A stretch of 5,371 nt of DNA from an uncultured Lachnospiraceae bacterium (GTDB lineage: Bacteria; Bacillota; Clostridia; Lachnospirales; Lachnospiraceae): assembly GCA_947594335.1 (NCBI GenBank), contig CANQEC010000179.1, forward strand, positions 1 to 5,371, written 5' to 3'. Made by a program: the position numbers and the translations under genes. The notes beneath the pieces were generated by a model. The model saw only the letters and a program-made list of their open reading frames with translations, was not told where the DNA came from and searched no databases. Positions 4,290 through 5,371 of the stretch are shown piece by piece (within the stretch, counting starts at the first letter, position 1; each line of letters starts with the position of its first letter).

Positions 4290-5371
4290 ATGAGTGAGTA
4301 TGCTGTTTCCATGGAGCATATTACCAAAACATTTCCGGGCGTAAAGGCTCTGGATGATGTTCAGCTCCATCTGAGGACAGGAGAGGTCATGGCCTTGCTC
4401 GGTGAAAACGGTGCCGGCAAGTCAACGCTGATGAAGATCCTCTCCGGTGTGTACACAAGAGATTCAGGCGACATTGAGATCTTTGGGAAAAAGATCACGG
4501 GCGATCTGAACACCAAACAGGCGCAGGAGCTGGGGGTAGCCATTATCCATCAGGAGCTGAACATGTGTCAGCATCTGACGGTTGCCAACAACATGTTCCT
4601 TGGCAGGGAGATCGTAAAAAACGGAAGGCTTGACACCGCGGAGATGAACCGCCAGGCGAAAGAGCAGCTGGCAAAGCTTGGAATCACGGATCTGGATCCG
4701 AACGAGACAGTAGGGAACCTCACCGTAGGCCGCCAGCAGATGGTGGAGATCGGCAAGGCCCTTCTGATCAATGCGAAAGTGCTGGTGATGGACGAGCCGT
4801 CCTCCTCGCTTTCCAACGCGGAGATCACCGAGATGTTCCGTATCGTTCGTGAACTCAAGGCCATGGGAACAGCGATCGTTTATATCAGCCATCGTCTGCA
4901 GGAGCTGCATCATATTGTGGACAGAGTCACGATCATGCGCGACGGCCAGTATATCACGGAAGGAAAATTTACCGATTTTACCATGGAGGAGATCATCGCC
5001 AACATGGTGGGCCGCGAGATCACAAACCAGTTCCCGAGAGACAGCGTTCCGAAAGGAAAGAAGATCCTTGAGGTGAAGAATCTCAACGCGGGACGCATGG
5101 TGCGCGATGTGAGCTTTGACGTCTATGAGGGAGAAGTGCTTGGCTTCTCCGGCCTGGTAGGAGCGGGGCGTACCGAGACGATGAGGGCCATATTCGGAGC
5201 TGATCCGAAGGATTCCGGAACGATCATTCTCGACGGAAATACGCTTACGATCAAAAATCCGATGGACGCGATCCGTCAGGGAATCGTGCTTGCACCGGAG
5301 GACCGGAAGAAAGAGGGACTTTGCACAAAGCTGTCCATCCGCAATAACATCGCTTTGCCCAACCTGGATAT
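4290..5371 (+). CDS. CUT2-family sugar ABC transporter ATP-binding protein (MglA/RbsA-type), 3' truncated
   Basis: This is the fused double-ATPase subunit that powers import of monosaccharides such as galactose, ribose or xylose; the exact sugar cannot be told. The visible 360 residues are about 70 percent of the usual roughly 500. Domain 1 shows Walker A GENGAGKST (38-46), Q-loop Gln88, the signature-like LTVGRQQMVEIGKAL (144-158), Walker B VLVMDEPSSSL (164-174, with Glu169) and switch His201 in SHRLQEL. Domain 2 begins near 258 and shows the altered Walker A SGLVGAGRTE (287-296), with Arg in place of Lys as is typical of this family's second domain, and the family motif PEDRKKEGL (336-344). 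The gene runs off the window. The start is firm: AAAGGAG at 4276-4282, 7 nt before ATG4290. The permease and substrate-binding genes are expected nearby but are not seen. Confidence 0.95.
   Translation, partial: MSEYAVSMEHITKTFPGVKALDDVQLHLRTGEVMALLGENGAGKSTLMKILSGVYTRDSGDIEIFGKKITGDLNTKQAQELGVAIIHQELNMCQHLTVANNMFLGREIVKNGRLDTAEMNRQAKEQLAKLGITDLDPNETVGNLTVGRQQMVEIGKALLINAKVLVMDEPSSSLSNAEITEMFRIVRELKAMGTAIVYISHRLQELHHIVDRVTIMRDGQYITEGKFTDFTMEEIIANMVGREITNQFPRDSVPKGKKILEVKNLNAGRMVRDVSFDVYEGEVLGFSGLVGAGRTETMRAIFGADPKDSGTIILDGNTLTIKNPMDAIRQGIVLAPEDRKKEGLCTKLSIRNNIALPNLD

Noticed and set aside
4464..4913. 149-codon open frame on the minus strand
   Set aside because: It is antisense to the ABC ATPase gene, whose catalytic motifs fix the true frame.

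Overview
The window looks like a chromosomal segment from a Clostridia-type Firmicute, most likely a gut Lachnospiraceae relative. This is inferred from a GC content near one half, strong AAAGGAG-type ribosome binding sites, intrinsic terminators, and the gene mix: a DesK/NarL-type two-component system, family 1 solute-binding protein, HPr paralogue and CUT2 sugar ABC ATPase. No taxonomic marker gene is present. All genes are on the + strand.

Layout. Positions 1-29 may hold the last codons of an upstream gene. A membrane histidine kinase (31-1365) overlaps a NarL/LuxR-type response regulator (1358-2020) by 8 nt. A 243-nt gap follows, filled almost entirely by nested inverted repeats: a hairpin at 2029-2053, then a 177-nt element (2061-2237) closed by a perfect 10-bp terminal inverted repeat and folding into three arms around a tight junction. 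Next is a membrane-anchored family 1 solute-binding protein (2264-3604). The 255-nt gap after it holds spaced TGACANNTG motifs, three hairpins and a strong intrinsic terminator (3715-3751). A small HPr-like gene (3860-4117) follows, with both classical HPr phosphorylation residues replaced. A 172-nt GC-rich, highly foldable spacer then leads into a CUT2-type sugar ABC transporter ATPase gene (4290 to the window end, truncated).

How the parts may work together. The kinase has several membrane spans and no large extracytoplasmic domain. The adjacent binding protein carries an N-terminal anchor without a lipobox, and no permease of its own class is visible. A reasonable inference is that the binding protein is a sugar co-sensor for the kinase, and that the regulator controls the downstream sugar transporter. 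The cluster of TGACANNTG motifs in front of the HPr-like/ABC unit is a candidate operator region.

Points that deserve a second look are the 177-nt branched element (MITE-like repeat or structured RNA), the HPr paralogue with Gln15 and Leu46, the TGACANNTG array at 22-23 nt intervals, and the structured spacer before the ATPase gene.
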